From NCBI GenBank assembly GCA_028275295.1, contig JAPWUY010000070.1, positions 1 to 7,927 of the forward strand: a DNA stretch of 7,927 nt. Direction: 5' to 3'. The notes below the pieces were generated by a model that had not been told where the DNA came from, searched no databases, and was given only the letters and a program-made list of their open reading frames with translations. Below are positions 1-6,822 of this stretch, piece by piece (position 1 is the stretch's first letter; each line of letters begins with the position of its first letter). Position numbers and translations under genes: made by a program. Source of the DNA: Thermodesulfobacteriota bacterium (GTDB lineage Bacteria > Desulfobacterota > Desulfocorpusculales > Desulfocorpusculum).

Positions 1-114
1 CAGTTCCTTCTCAGAGGGGAGGATGGACCCTGGCCTGTAAGCCTGATTGAGTATCCTTCCCCTCAGGGTTTCGGCCACCCGAAAATACAGGGGAATTGTG
101 GTTTCTCGACTCAC
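1..114 (-). CDS. GntR-family transcriptional regulator, N-terminal fragment (gene continues beyond the left edge)
   Basis: Reading the minus strand from a GTG at 114-112 gives 38 uninterrupted codons to the window edge. The peptide begins (M)SRETTIPLYFRVAETLRG and continues to LPSEKEL. This is the start of a GntR winged-helix DNA-binding domain: a PLYxxVxxxLRxxI first helix, then the YRPGSxLPSEKEL turn that leads into the recognition helix. The PLY opening is common in the HutC and related subfamilies, but the C-terminal effector domain is outside the window, so the subfamily and ligand cannot be decided. The GTG start is supported by AGGAGG at 126-121, six bases upstream, and by the position of the motif in the family. 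The gene is transcribed away from the mutase operon, the usual arrangement for a local regulator that controls itself and the divergent operon. That role is inferred. The HTH call is secure although the gene is partial. Confidence 0.85.
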   Translation of the reverse strand, partial: MSRETTIPLYFRVAETLRGRILNQAYRPGSILPSEKEL

Positions 115-120
115 TTGTCC

Positions 121-126
121 CCTCCT
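121..126 (-). promoter_or_regulatory. Ribosome binding site of the GntR-type gene
   Basis: The minus strand reads AGGAGG here, followed by six bases (GGACAA) and then the GTG at 114. This near-perfect site fixes the GTG as the start. The mRNA leader predicted from the promoter just upstream would be only about 15 bases. Confidence 0.8.
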
Positions 127-135
127 GGTGGCTTT

Positions 136-164
136 CTTATATAGGTATACTTTTATGATGTCAA
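136..164 (-). promoter_or_regulatory. Sigma70-type promoter for the divergent GntR gene
   Basis: On the minus strand, TTGACA (164-159) is followed by exactly 17 bases and then TATAAG (141-136). The -35 is a 6/6 match and the -10 a 5/6 match to the consensus. The expected transcription start is near 130-128, just upstream of the ribosome site. The spacer contains the symmetric hexamer GTATAC (145-150), which could be part of an autoregulatory operator, although six bases are not enough to claim this. The near-consensus promoter implies strong basal transcription unless repressed, consistent with autorepression. Confidence 0.8.
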
Positions 165-208
165 CCCTCCACCCATGGCGAGATTCTCCGGCTGGGTCGT
201 GGGGGATG

Positions 209-237
209 TTGACAGGGGAGGGCTCCTCTGGTACCCT
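209..237 (+). promoter_or_regulatory. Possible promoter for the mutase operon
   Basis: On the plus strand, TTGACA (209-214) is followed by 17 bases and then TACCCT (232-237). The -35 is perfect. The -10 matches the consensus only at its three most conserved positions (first T, A, last T), so it would be weak or need an activator. If used, transcription would start near 244 and leave a leader of about 295 bases containing the hairpin at 359-389. Its -35 lies about 45 bp from the opposing -35 of the GntR promoter, so one bound regulator could affect both. I found no better-spaced sigma70 promoter between 245 and 527. Confidence 0.35.
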
Positions 238-355
238 CAGAATTGTTCCATGATCTCAAGGAGAGAGCCCGGGTTGGTGGCCTTTTTGGAAGAAGGGGTC
301 CGCAACAAGATCGTCCCTCTTTCGAGTGTGCCTTTCCCCCTCGACGTTTCCGTTA

Positions 356-392
356 TTTCCCCGGCGTCGGGCCGGCGCCGACGCCGGGGGAA
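356..392 (+). other. Strong GC-rich hairpin in the leader of the mutase operon
   Basis: CCCCGGCGTCGG (359-370) is an exact inverted repeat of CCGACGCCGGGG (378-389) around a 7-base loop. Flanking TTT (356-358) can pair with GAA (390-392), one pair being G-U, for a 15-bp stem. No T-run follows the stem on either strand; the plus strand continues with A bases. It is therefore not a standard intrinsic terminator. It lies between the putative operon promoter and the first gene, and upstream of the GntR promoter on the other strand, so only a plus-strand leader would contain it. It could be an attenuator element, an mRNA-stabilising structure or a repeat-type palindrome. Confidence 0.7.
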
Positions 393-526
393 AAAGCCCA
401 AGCCGGACTCGCCCCTCGTTGACCATTTCCTCTTACCACCTGGTGACCGTTCCTTTATCCTCTCAAACCATTCGAGGCTTCGGAAAAGCAGTTTCCAGCT
501 TTTTTCCCAAAGCTCACCCGAACCCC

Positions 527-533
527 AAGGAGG
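527..533 (+). promoter_or_regulatory. Ribosome binding site of the mutase large subunit
   Basis: AAGGAGG lies six bases upstream of the ATG at 540, an ideal site that fixes the start of the first operon gene. Confidence 0.85.
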
Positions 534-539
534 ACAGTC

Positions 540-2216
540 ATGTTCAGCCCGAAGACCATCGAGCAAGTGCGGGAGATGCAGGAGACCTGGCTCAGGCGCT
601 TGGAGGACCACAGGTGCGCCCATGGGGAACGAATGGAGAGGTTCACCACTGTCTCGGGACAGGAAATAAAGCCCCTTTACACTCCACTGGACATAAGCCA
701 CCACGATTTTCTCGAGAAGATAGGCTTCCCAGGGGAGTACCCTTACACCAGAGGCATTCAACCCAACATGTACAGGGGCAGGCTCTGGACCATGAGAATG
801 TTCGCTGGAATGGGGACAGCCGAGGAGACCAACGAGAGATTCCGCTACCTCCTCTCCCAGGGGCAGACCGGGCTCAGCGTGGCCTTCGACATGCCCACTC
901 TGATGGGCAGGGACTCGGACGACCCTCTGAGCCGCGGGGAGGTGGGCAAGTGTGGGGTGGCCGTGGATACCCTCGCGGACATGGAGATCATCTTCAAGGA
1001 CATACCCCTGGACAAGGTCACGACCTCCATGACCATAAATCCCCCTGCCTCGATCCTCTTGGCCATGTACATTGCCGTTGCCGAGAAGCAGGGGGTGAGA
1101 AAGGATCAGATAGGGGGCACCATCCAAAATGACATGCTCAAGGAGTTCATAGCCCAGAAGACCTTCATGCTCCCCCTCAGGCCTTCCATGCGAATAATCG
1201 TGGACACTGTTGAATATTGCACCAGGGAGGTGCCCCGATGGAACACCATAAGCATATCCGGATACCACATCCGGGAGGCAGGGGCCACTGCTGTTCAGGA
1301 GCTAGCCTTCACCCTGGCCGATGGGATCGGATACGTGGAGGCATGTCTGGAAAGGGGACTCAAGGTGGATGAATTCGCCCCCAGGTTCTCCTTCTTCTTC
1401 GACTCCCACATAGATTTCTTCGAGGAGATAGCCAAATTTCGGGCAGCCAGGAGGATGTGGGCCAAGATAATGAGGGAGCGCTTCGGTGCCAAGGACCCCA
1501 GATCCTGGATGCTGAGATTCCATACCCAGACGGCTGGATGTTCCCTCACAGCCCAGCAGCCTTACAACAATGTGATACGCACTACCCTGGAAGCCCTGGC
1601 AGCAGTTCTAGGGGGCACCCAATCCCTCCACACAAATTCCCTGGATGAGGTCTTGGCCCTCCCGAGTCAGGAGGCCGTCACCATAGCCCTCAGGACCCAA
1701 CAGATAATAGCGGAGGAATCCGGGGTGACCAATACCATAGACCCCCTTGCCGGGTCCTACTTCGTCGAGGCATTGACGGACGAGATGGAGGCCAAGGCCT
1801 GGGAATACATTCACAAGATAGACGAGCTAGGAGGGATAGTGAGGGCAATAGAGTTGGGCTATCCCCAGAAGGAGATCGCTGAGGCCGCTTACACTTATCA
1901 GAGGGAGGTGGATTCGGGAAAGAGGGTCATTGTGGGAGTCAATAAGTACGTGACGGATGAGGAGATTCCCGTAGAGATCCTGAAGATAGACGAGGCGAGA
2001 GAGCAAGCCCAGATCCGCAGATTGAGGGAGATCAAGAAGACCAGGGACAACTCCAAGGTGAGAAAGTGCCTCGATGAGCTCAGAAGGGCATCCGAGGAAA
2101 ACCGCAATCTCCTCCCCTACATCCTGGATGCGGTCAAGTCCTATGCCACTCTCCAGGAGATATGCGATGTGTGGAGGCAGGTCTTCGGTGAATACAGGGA
2201 CCCGGGCTATTTCTGA
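540..2216 (+). CDS. icmA: B12-dependent acyl-CoA mutase large subunit, isobutyryl-CoA mutase type
   Basis: This 558-residue protein is the substrate-binding TIM-barrel subunit of an adenosylcobalamin-dependent acyl-CoA mutase. It lacks the C-terminal B12 domain, which the next gene supplies, as in two-gene isobutyryl-CoA mutases (large subunit about 566 residues). Visible family motifs are the [10 protein letters not shown] segment (78-86), [19 protein letters not shown] (111-129), TIQND (194-198), [12 protein letters not shown] (238-249), [17 protein letters not shown] (328-344) and [13 protein letters not shown] (358-370). Aligned by eye to the P. shermanii methylmalonyl-CoA mutase with a constant offset of one, Gln196, Tyr242 and His243 match its Gln197, Tyr243 and His244. 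However, Phe88 replaces the carboxylate-contacting Tyr89, and Gln206 replaces Arg207. Phe/Gln is the known isobutyryl-CoA mutase pair. Predicted reaction: isobutyryl-CoA to n-butyryl-CoA, reversible, cytoplasmic. Family membership is certain. The substrate is inferred from two residues and operon context, and a related branched acyl-CoA remains possible. Confidence 0.85.
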   Translation: MFSPKTIEQVREMQETWLRRLEDHRCAHGERMERFTTVSGQEIKPLYTPLDISHHDFLEKIGFPGEYPYTRGIQPNMYRGRLWTMRMFAGMGTAEETNERFRYLLSQGQTGLSVAFDMPTLMGRDSDDPLSRGEVGKCGVAVDTLADMEIIFKDIPLDKVTTSMTINPPASILLAMYIAVAEKQGVRKDQIGGTIQNDMLKEFIAQKTFMLPLRPSMRIIVDTVEYCTREVPRWNTISISGYHIREAGATAVQELAFTLADGIGYVEACLERGLKVDEFAPRFSFFFDSHIDFFEEIAKFRAARRMWAKIMRERFGAKDPRSWMLRFHTQTAGCSLTAQQPYNNVIRTTLEALAAVLGGTQSLHTNSLDEVLALPSQEAVTIALRTQQIIAEESGVTNTIDPLAGSYFVEALTDEMEAKAWEYIHKIDELGGIVRAIELGYPQKEIAEAAYTYQREVDSGKRVIVGVNKYVTDEEIPVEILKIDEAREQAQIRRLREIKKTRDNSKVRKCLDELRRASEENRNLLPYILDAVKSYATLQEICDVWRQVFGEYRDPGYF

Positions 2217-2273
2217 AAAGGGGAGCGGGGGATCACAGGGCACAGAAGTTCTCGTAGGATTGGGGGGCAGAGC

Positions 2274-2687
<414 letters not shown>

Positions 2688-2690
2688 ATT

Positions 2691-2715
2691 GCCTCCCCAC
2701 GAAGGGGCTTGAGGC
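2691..2715 (+). other. Small intercistronic hairpin
   Basis: GCCTC (2691-2695) can pair with GAGGC (2711-2715), and CCC (2696-2698) with G bases at 2704-2707, leaving an ACGAA-type loop and a small bulge. No T-run follows, so it is not a terminator. It sits just after the small-subunit stop and may tune mRNA processing or stability, or be chance. Confidence 0.3.
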
Positions 2716-2748
2716 CTCGGGCAAACCGACCGCACGGGAGAGAGAGCC

Positions 2749-3918
2749 ATGGCGCTATGCTTCGAGCTAACAGAGGAACAGAATCTCATACGCCAAGCTG
2801 TGAGGGAGTTCGCGGAGAAGGAGATAGCCCCAGTTGCGCGGGAACTGGACGAGAAGGAGGAGTTCTCAGTGGAGCTCACAAGGAAGATGGCGGATATGGG
2901 TCTTCTAGGCTGCTTCGTCTCGGAGAAGTACGGGGGATCCAACATCGGCTACATATCTTACATCATAGCGGTCGAGGAACTGGCCAGAGTCGACGGTTCC
3001 CAAGCAGCCACTATAGCCGCTGGGAACTCCTTGGGAATAGGGCCCATCTACTATTACGGGAACGAGGAGCAAAAGCAGACATGGCTTCCCAGGCTCTGCA
3101 GGGGAGAGATCCTCGCGGCCTTCGGTCTCACGGAGCCCAACGCAGGCTCCGATGCCGGAAGCTCCCAGACCAGGGCTGAACTTGTGGGAGACCACTGGAT
3201 CATAAACGGAAGCAAGATCTTCATAACCAATTCGGCGTGCGGGCTCACAGGGGTCATAGTTGTCCAAGCTGTCACGGGGACGAGGCCCGATGGGAAGAGG
3301 GAGTTGAGTTGTATCCTCGTGCCCGCTGATGCCGAGGGCTTCAAGGCAATTCCCATGAAGGGAAAGATGATGTGGAGGGCCTCCAACACAGGCCAGCTCT
3401 TCTTCGAGGACTGCAAGGTGCCAGCTGAGAACCTCCTCGGGAAAAGGGGAGATGGATTCCACCAGATGCTCGCCACCCTCGATGGGGGAAGGCTCAGCAT
3501 AGCGGCAATGGGCCTCGGAGGGGCTCAGGGCGCATTCGAGATGGCCCTCAAATATGCCAACACGAGGGTGCAGTTCGGAAGGACCATAGGGTCTTTCCAG
3601 GCCATCGCCTTCAAACTCGCGGACATGGCAACGGAGATAGAGTGCGCGAGGAACCTCCTTTACAAGGCATGCTGGCTGAGGGAGAATAATAAGCCATTCG
3701 CCAAAGAGGCCGCCATGGCAAAGCTCTATTGTTCGGAGGTGATGGGCAGAGTGGTCAACCAGGCTGTCCAGATCCATGGGGGCTATGGCCTCATGAAGGA
3801 GTACAACATAGAGAGGTTTTACAGGGACCAGAAACTCCTCGAGATAGGAGAGGGCACATCCGAGATTCAGCGGATAGTCATAGCGAGGAACATAGGCGTT
3901 TTGGGAAGGGCCATGTGA
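2749..3918 (+). CDS. Acyl-CoA dehydrogenase, probably short-chain (butyryl-CoA) type
   Basis: This 389-residue flavoprotein has normal length for a soluble four-subunit acyl-CoA dehydrogenase, which oxidises an acyl-CoA to the 2-enoyl-CoA and passes electrons to electron-transfer flavoprotein. The N-terminal helical domain begins FELTEEQNLIRQAVREFAEK. The middle beta domain shows AFGLTEPNAGSDA (124-136) and the WIINGSKIFITN strand (150-161), which contact FAD. The C-terminal domain has RVQFGRTIGSFQ (273-284), QIHGGYGLMKEYNIERFYRD (341-360) and EIGEGTSEIQR (365-375). Glu368 occupies the catalytic-base position of short-chain and butyryl-CoA dehydrogenases. Its place directly after the mutase subunits suggests it takes the mutase product, n-butyryl-CoA, to crotonyl-CoA. 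Isobutyryl-CoA or 2-methylbutyryl-CoA are alternative substrates that sequence alone does not exclude. No membrane segment or fusion is seen. The ATG is preceded by a GGGAGAGAGAG stretch. Confidence 0.9.
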   Translation: MALCFELTEEQNLIRQAVREFAEKEIAPVARELDEKEEFSVELTRKMADMGLLGCFVSEKYGGSNIGYISYIIAVEELARVDGSQAATIAAGNSLGIGPIYYYGNEEQKQTWLPRLCRGEILAAFGLTEPNAGSDAGSSQTRAELVGDHWIINGSKIFITNSACGLTGVIVVQAVTGTRPDGKRELSCILVPADAEGFKAIPMKGKMMWRASNTGQLFFEDCKVPAENLLGKRGDGFHQMLATLDGGRLSIAAMGLGGAQGAFEMALKYANTRVQFGRTIGSFQAIAFKLADMATEIECARNLLYKACWLRENNKPFAKEAAMAKLYCSEVMGRVVNQAVQIHGGYGLMKEYNIERFYRDQKLLEIGEGTSEIQRIVIARNIGVLGRAM

Positions 3919-3937
3919 AGGGCCAAAGGGGGTACGG

Positions 3938-4609
3938 ATGGAAAAGAAGACCAAGCCCAAAAGCCCCAAGAGGGCTCGCACCCCAGAGGGTCACGATTAC
4001 CTGACGGATCCATCCATTGTGAGCTCGGCACCCAAGAAGGAGCCTTCCCCCAAGACACTGGGCCAGAGGGTTGCGGCCATAAGGAAGGAGAAGGGCCTAT
4101 CCTTGGAAGACTTGGCCAGCAGAACAGGAATCGATGTCCAGACCCTCTCCCGCATAGAGAAGAATCAGTACACCCCTCCCCTGGGCGAGCTCATAAGGCT
4201 GGGAAAGGCCCTGGAGACAAAAATGGGGGTCTTCATAGCTCCCTCTCCACCATCTCCTTACACGGTGGTGAGGGCTCACGAGAGGAAGAAGGTGGCGAGA
4301 TTCGCCTCTGGAACCAAGAAGAGACACGGATACGAATACGAATCCCTGGCCGCAGAAAAGGGCGACAGGGCCATGGAGCCCTTCCTCGTAACCCTCCACC
4401 CCACGGATGTCCTCGAGATGTCAACCCACGACGGACAGGAGTTCATCTACGTCCTGGAGGGATCCATGGAAGCCAGAATAGGGGACAAGGTGGAGATCCT
4501 GGAGGCGGGAGACGCCATCTACTACGATTCCACTGAGCCCCATCTGGTGAGGTGTCATGGAGAGGGCCCCACGAAAATCCTAGCCGTCCTGTACACGGAA
4601 TCGAGATGA
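3938..4609 (+). CDS. XRE-family transcriptional regulator with C-terminal cupin domain
   Basis: The 223-residue protein begins with about 40 basic, Pro-rich and probably disordered residues. An XRE/Cro-type helix-turn-helix follows (about 41-95), including LGQRVAAIRKEKGLSLEDLA and the recognition segment TGIDVQTLSRIEKN. The C-terminal half holds a cupin barrel: STHDGQEFIYVLEGS (162-176) matches cupin motif 1 in a reduced form with His164 and Glu168, and GDAIYYDSTEPH (191-202) matches motif 2. Such proteins are cytoplasmic regulators that sense a small ligand through the cupin, often next to acyl-CoA metabolism genes. The ligand here is unknown. The gene starts 19 bases after the dehydrogenase stop, behind a GGGGG ribosome site, and its stop overlaps the next start in ATGA (4606-4609). 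It is therefore inside the operon and may sense a pathway acid or acyl-CoA, which is inference. Confidence 0.85.
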   Translation: MEKKTKPKSPKRARTPEGHDYLTDPSIVSSAPKKEPSPKTLGQRVAAIRKEKGLSLEDLASRTGIDVQTLSRIEKNQYTPPLGELIRLGKALETKMGVFIAPSPPSPYTVVRAHERKKVARFASGTKKRHGYEYESLAAEKGDRAMEPFLVTLHPTDVLEMSTHDGQEFIYVLEGSMEARIGDKVEILEAGDAIYYDSTEPHLVRCHGEGPTKILAVLYTESR

Positions 4610-5559
4610 GAGAATCGCAACTTGCCGAAGCAGTGATAAGGGGAGAAGTTCGAGCTGCAGCTCGCCTCATGAGGGACATCGATGACGAGATTTCCTCTGC
4701 CAGAGAGGAGCTCAAGGCCCTGTTTCCCTATACGGGCAGAGCCCATATAGTGGGCATAACTGGATCCCCAGGCACTGGAAAATCCACCCTCGTGGACCAC
4801 ATCATCCAGTCCTACAGGCAGAGGAAGAGGACTGTGGGGGTAGTGGCAGTGGACCCCACCAGTCCCTTCACAGGTGGGGCCATTTTGGGGGACAGGGTCC
4901 GCATGCAGCGCCACAGCACGGACGAGGGTGTCTTCATAAGGAGCCTAGCCACGAGGGGACACTTGGGAGGTCTTTCCCGCTCCACCCACGATATAGTGGA
5001 TGTCCTCGACGCCATGGGGAAGGATGTGGTTCTGGTGGAGACCGTGGGGGTGGGTCAGGACGAGGTGGAAATTGTGCGTCTTGCCCACACCAATGTGGTG
5101 GTGCTGATTCCAGGAATGGGCGACGAGATCCAGGCCATAAAGGCGGGAATTTTGGAGGTGGGGGACATCTTCGTTGTAAACAAGGCCGACAGGGAAGGGG
5201 CTGACAAGACTGTGCGTGAACTCGAGATAATGCTCGAGATGAACAACTATGGCCCAGACGATTGGAGGCCAGTCGTCCTCAAGACAGAGGCGATACACCA
5301 CAAGGGAGTGGAGGAGCTCGTAGATCAGATAGAGAGGCACAGGGAGTTTTTGGGCAAGAGGCTGTGGGAGGAGAAACAGAGGGCTCGAGTCCACGGGAAG
5401 TTCATGGAGACCCTGAGAGACCTCCTCTATGAGGAGGCGATAAAGAGGCTAAGGGAAAACGGGCTCTGGGAAAAACTGATGCGGAGCTTGGGCGAGAGGA
5501 GCTTGGATCCTTATTCGGCTGCAGAGGAGGCCATGGCACATGTTCTCAGGCCCGACTGA
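4606..5559 (+). CDS. meaB: MeaB/ArgK-type G3E GTPase, chaperone of the B12-dependent mutase
   Basis: The 317-residue protein is a MeaB-family P-loop GTPase, which gates adenosylcobalamin loading into an acyl-CoA mutase and protects it from or reverses inactivation. It shows the Walker A motif GSPGTGKS (53-60), VDPTSPFTGGAILGDRVRM (82-100), FIRSLATRGHLGGLS (110-124, the switch region), ETVGVGQDEVE (145-155, Walker B and switch) and the guanine-specificity motif NKAD (192-195). The C-terminal helical arm after about residue 265 is the MeaB dimerisation region. I chose the ATG at 4606, not the in-frame GTG at 4552, because family similarity begins here and the ATGA overlap with the preceding stop favours translational coupling; no strong ribosome site is present. 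Since the mutase here appears to be of isobutyryl-CoA type, this protein probably serves that enzyme rather than a methylmalonyl-CoA mutase, unless the genome has both. Confidence 0.92.
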   Translation: MRESQLAEAVIRGEVRAAARLMRDIDDEISSAREELKALFPYTGRAHIVGITGSPGTGKSTLVDHIIQSYRQRKRTVGVVAVDPTSPFTGGAILGDRVRMQRHSTDEGVFIRSLATRGHLGGLSRSTHDIVDVLDAMGKDVVLVETVGVGQDEVEIVRLAHTNVVVLIPGMGDEIQAIKAGILEVGDIFVVNKADREGADKTVRELEIMLEMNNYGPDDWRPVVLKTEAIHHKGVEELVDQIERHREFLGKRLWEEKQRARVHGKFMETLRDLLYEEAIKRLRENGLWEKLMRSLGERSLDPYSAAEEAMAHVLRPD

Positions 5560-5601
5560 GGTGGCGATCACTTGCTGCGGGGCACGGAGATGGGAGGGGG
5601 G

Positions 5602-6783
5602 ATGAGAGAAGTTGTCATAGTGAGCGCGTGTAGGACTGCAATAGGGGCCTTTCAGGGGACACTGAGCCCCCTCGGGGCAACGGAGCTCGGTGCTGTTGTG
5701 ATAAAGGAGGCCATAAAGAGGGCCAATCTGGAGCCCTCGGATGTGGACGAGGTGATCATGGGGCAGGTCCTCCCCCATGGTTATGGGCAGAACCCCGCAA
5801 GGCAGGCTTCCATCAAGGCCGGGCTTCCTTGGGAGGTGGGCTGCACCACTGTAAACAAGGTTTGCGGTTCCGGGCTCAAGGCGGTGATGATGGGAGCTCA
5901 AGCCATAAGGTGCGGGGATGCTGACATAGTGGTTGCAGGTGGCATGGAGAGCATGAGCAGGGCCCCTTACATGCTGGACAGGGCAAGAAGTGGCTACAGG
6001 ATGGGCCATGGAAAAGTATACGATGCGATGATCCACGATGGTCTTTGGGACCACATCAACGACTTCCACATGGGGATAAGCAACGACCTCTGTTCCGTGA
6101 AATACGGTGTGAGCCGCGAGGACCAAGACAGGTACGCCGTGGAATCTTACCGAAGGGCATGCGAGGCCATATCCCAGGGTAGGTTCAGGGAACAGATAGT
6201 GCCCGTCGAGGTCCAGAAGCCCAAGGGGCCAAAGGTCCTCTTCGACACTGACGAATGTCCTAGGCCCACTGATTACGAGACGTTGGCGAAAATGAAGCCG
6301 GCTTTCCAGGAGAACGGGTTTGCGACAGCCGGCAACTCCTCCATTATTAGTGATGGAGCCGCAGCAGTCGTTCTCATGGCAGAGGAAGTGGCCCGAGAGA
6401 GGGGAATCCCAGCCATGGTCAGGGTCGGGCCCCAGGGCTCTGCAGGCCTGGACATGAAATACGTGCTCGTGGCCCCCATCCTTTCCATTCCCAAGGTGGC
6501 GGCCAAGGCAGGAGTCAAACCCACTGACATAGACCTCCACGAGATAAACGAGGCATTCTCGGGCTCCACCGTGGCTGTTCTGAGGGAGCTGGGCCTCGAC
6601 CCCCATAAGGTGAACATCTATGGAGGAGCTGTTGCCCTGGGCCATCCCATTGGAGCTAGCGGGGCCAGGATACTTGTGACCCTCATATACGCCATGAGAG
6701 ACAAGGGGGCCAGGACCGGAATGGCCACCCTCTGCCTCGGGGGTGGAGAGGCTGTCTCTCTTTTCGTGGAAAGGGTCTCCTGA
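5602..6783 (+). CDS. Thiolase 1, acetyl-CoA acetyltransferase type
   Basis: From the ATG at 5602 this is a 393-residue thiolase, the normal length for acetoacetyl-CoA thiolases. The active-site nucleophile is Cys88 in VNKVCGSGLKA (84-94). HMG (156-158) sits where biosynthetic-type thiolases have His156-Met157. NEAF (316-319), [16 protein letters not shown] (341-356, His348) and CLGGG (378-382, Cys378) complete the catalytic set. Predicted reaction: acetoacetyl-CoA plus CoA to two acetyl-CoA, reversible. Unusual details are NEAFSGS where NEAFAAQ is usual, MGISNDLCS instead of MGITAENVA in the covering loop, and CLGGGEAVS in place of CIGGGQG. These could change substrate preference toward another 3-ketoacyl-CoA. 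Upstream in-frame starts (TTG 5572, ATG 5590) are possible, but similarity starts at 5602 and GGGAGG (5592-5597) precedes it by four bases. It lies 42 bases after meaB. Confidence 0.92.
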   Translation: MREVVIVSACRTAIGAFQGTLSPLGATELGAVVIKEAIKRANLEPSDVDEVIMGQVLPHGYGQNPARQASIKAGLPWEVGCTTVNKVCGSGLKAVMMGAQAIRCGDADIVVAGGMESMSRAPYMLDRARSGYRMGHGKVYDAMIHDGLWDHINDFHMGISNDLCSVKYGVSREDQDRYAVESYRRACEAISQGRFREQIVPVEVQKPKGPKVLFDTDECPRPTDYETLAKMKPAFQENGFATAGNSSIISDGAAAVVLMAEEVARERGIPAMVRVGPQGSAGLDMKYVLVAPILSIPKVAAKAGVKPTDIDLHEINEAFSGSTVAVLRELGLDPHKVNIYGGAVALGHPIGASGARILVTLIYAMRDKGARTGMATLCLGGGEAVSLFVERVS

Positions 6784-6822
6784 AGGTGAAAGGGCCAATT
6801 CCTGGATAAGGGGAGGTAGGAG

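Larger units (their letters stand above)
115..539. other. Divergent intergenic region with no gene seen
   Basis: These 425 bases separate the GntR start from the mutase start. They hold the GntR promoter, a possible plus-strand promoter, the GC hairpin, and an imperfect 14-base palindrome TTACCACCTGGTGA (433-446, ACCA-CC-TGGT core) that could be an operator. Open frames cross the region on both strands. They have no convincing ribosome site, give low-complexity Arg/Pro/Ser-rich translations, and mostly extend into the mutase gene as antisense shadows. A weak AAAAGC/GCTTTT stem followed by T bases (about 484-506) precedes the mutase ribosome site; it has only two GC pairs and is unlikely to terminate efficiently. 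I looked for cobalamin riboswitch core sequences and did not find a convincing set. Confidence 0.6.

Noticed and set aside
47..253. Short plus-strand frame of 68 codons at the left edge
   Set aside because: It lies antisense to the GntR coding region and its promoter, has no recognisable motif and no ribosome site that supports it.
356..392. Intrinsic transcription terminator
   Set aside because: The stem is strong, but no T-run follows it on either strand, and no gene ends nearby.
244..539. Cobalamin riboswitch in the leader of a B12-dependent mutase operon
   Set aside because: A stretch near 399-415 (AAGCCGGACTCGCC) weakly resembles part of the B12 box, but the other conserved core pieces such as GCCACTG are not found, so there is no support for the full fold. 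A covariance-model search with no hit would confirm the rejection.
175..669. Plus-strand open frame overlapping the leader and mutase start
   Set aside because: It has no good ribosome site, an Arg/Pro/Ser-rich composition with no motif, and overlaps the well-supported mutase start in another frame.
237..1268. Long minus-strand open frame of 343 codons opposite the mutase start and leader
   Set aside because: It mirrors the codon structure of the real mutase gene, has His/Gly/Pro-rich low-complexity translation, and shows no domain I recognise. Its short tail outside the mutase (237-540) has no supporting signal.
4552..4605. Upstream GTG start adding 18 residues to the MeaB protein
   Set aside because: The added residues come from a frame overlapping the regulator gene, with no family similarity and no ribosome site. 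The ATGA-coupled ATG at 4606 fits better.
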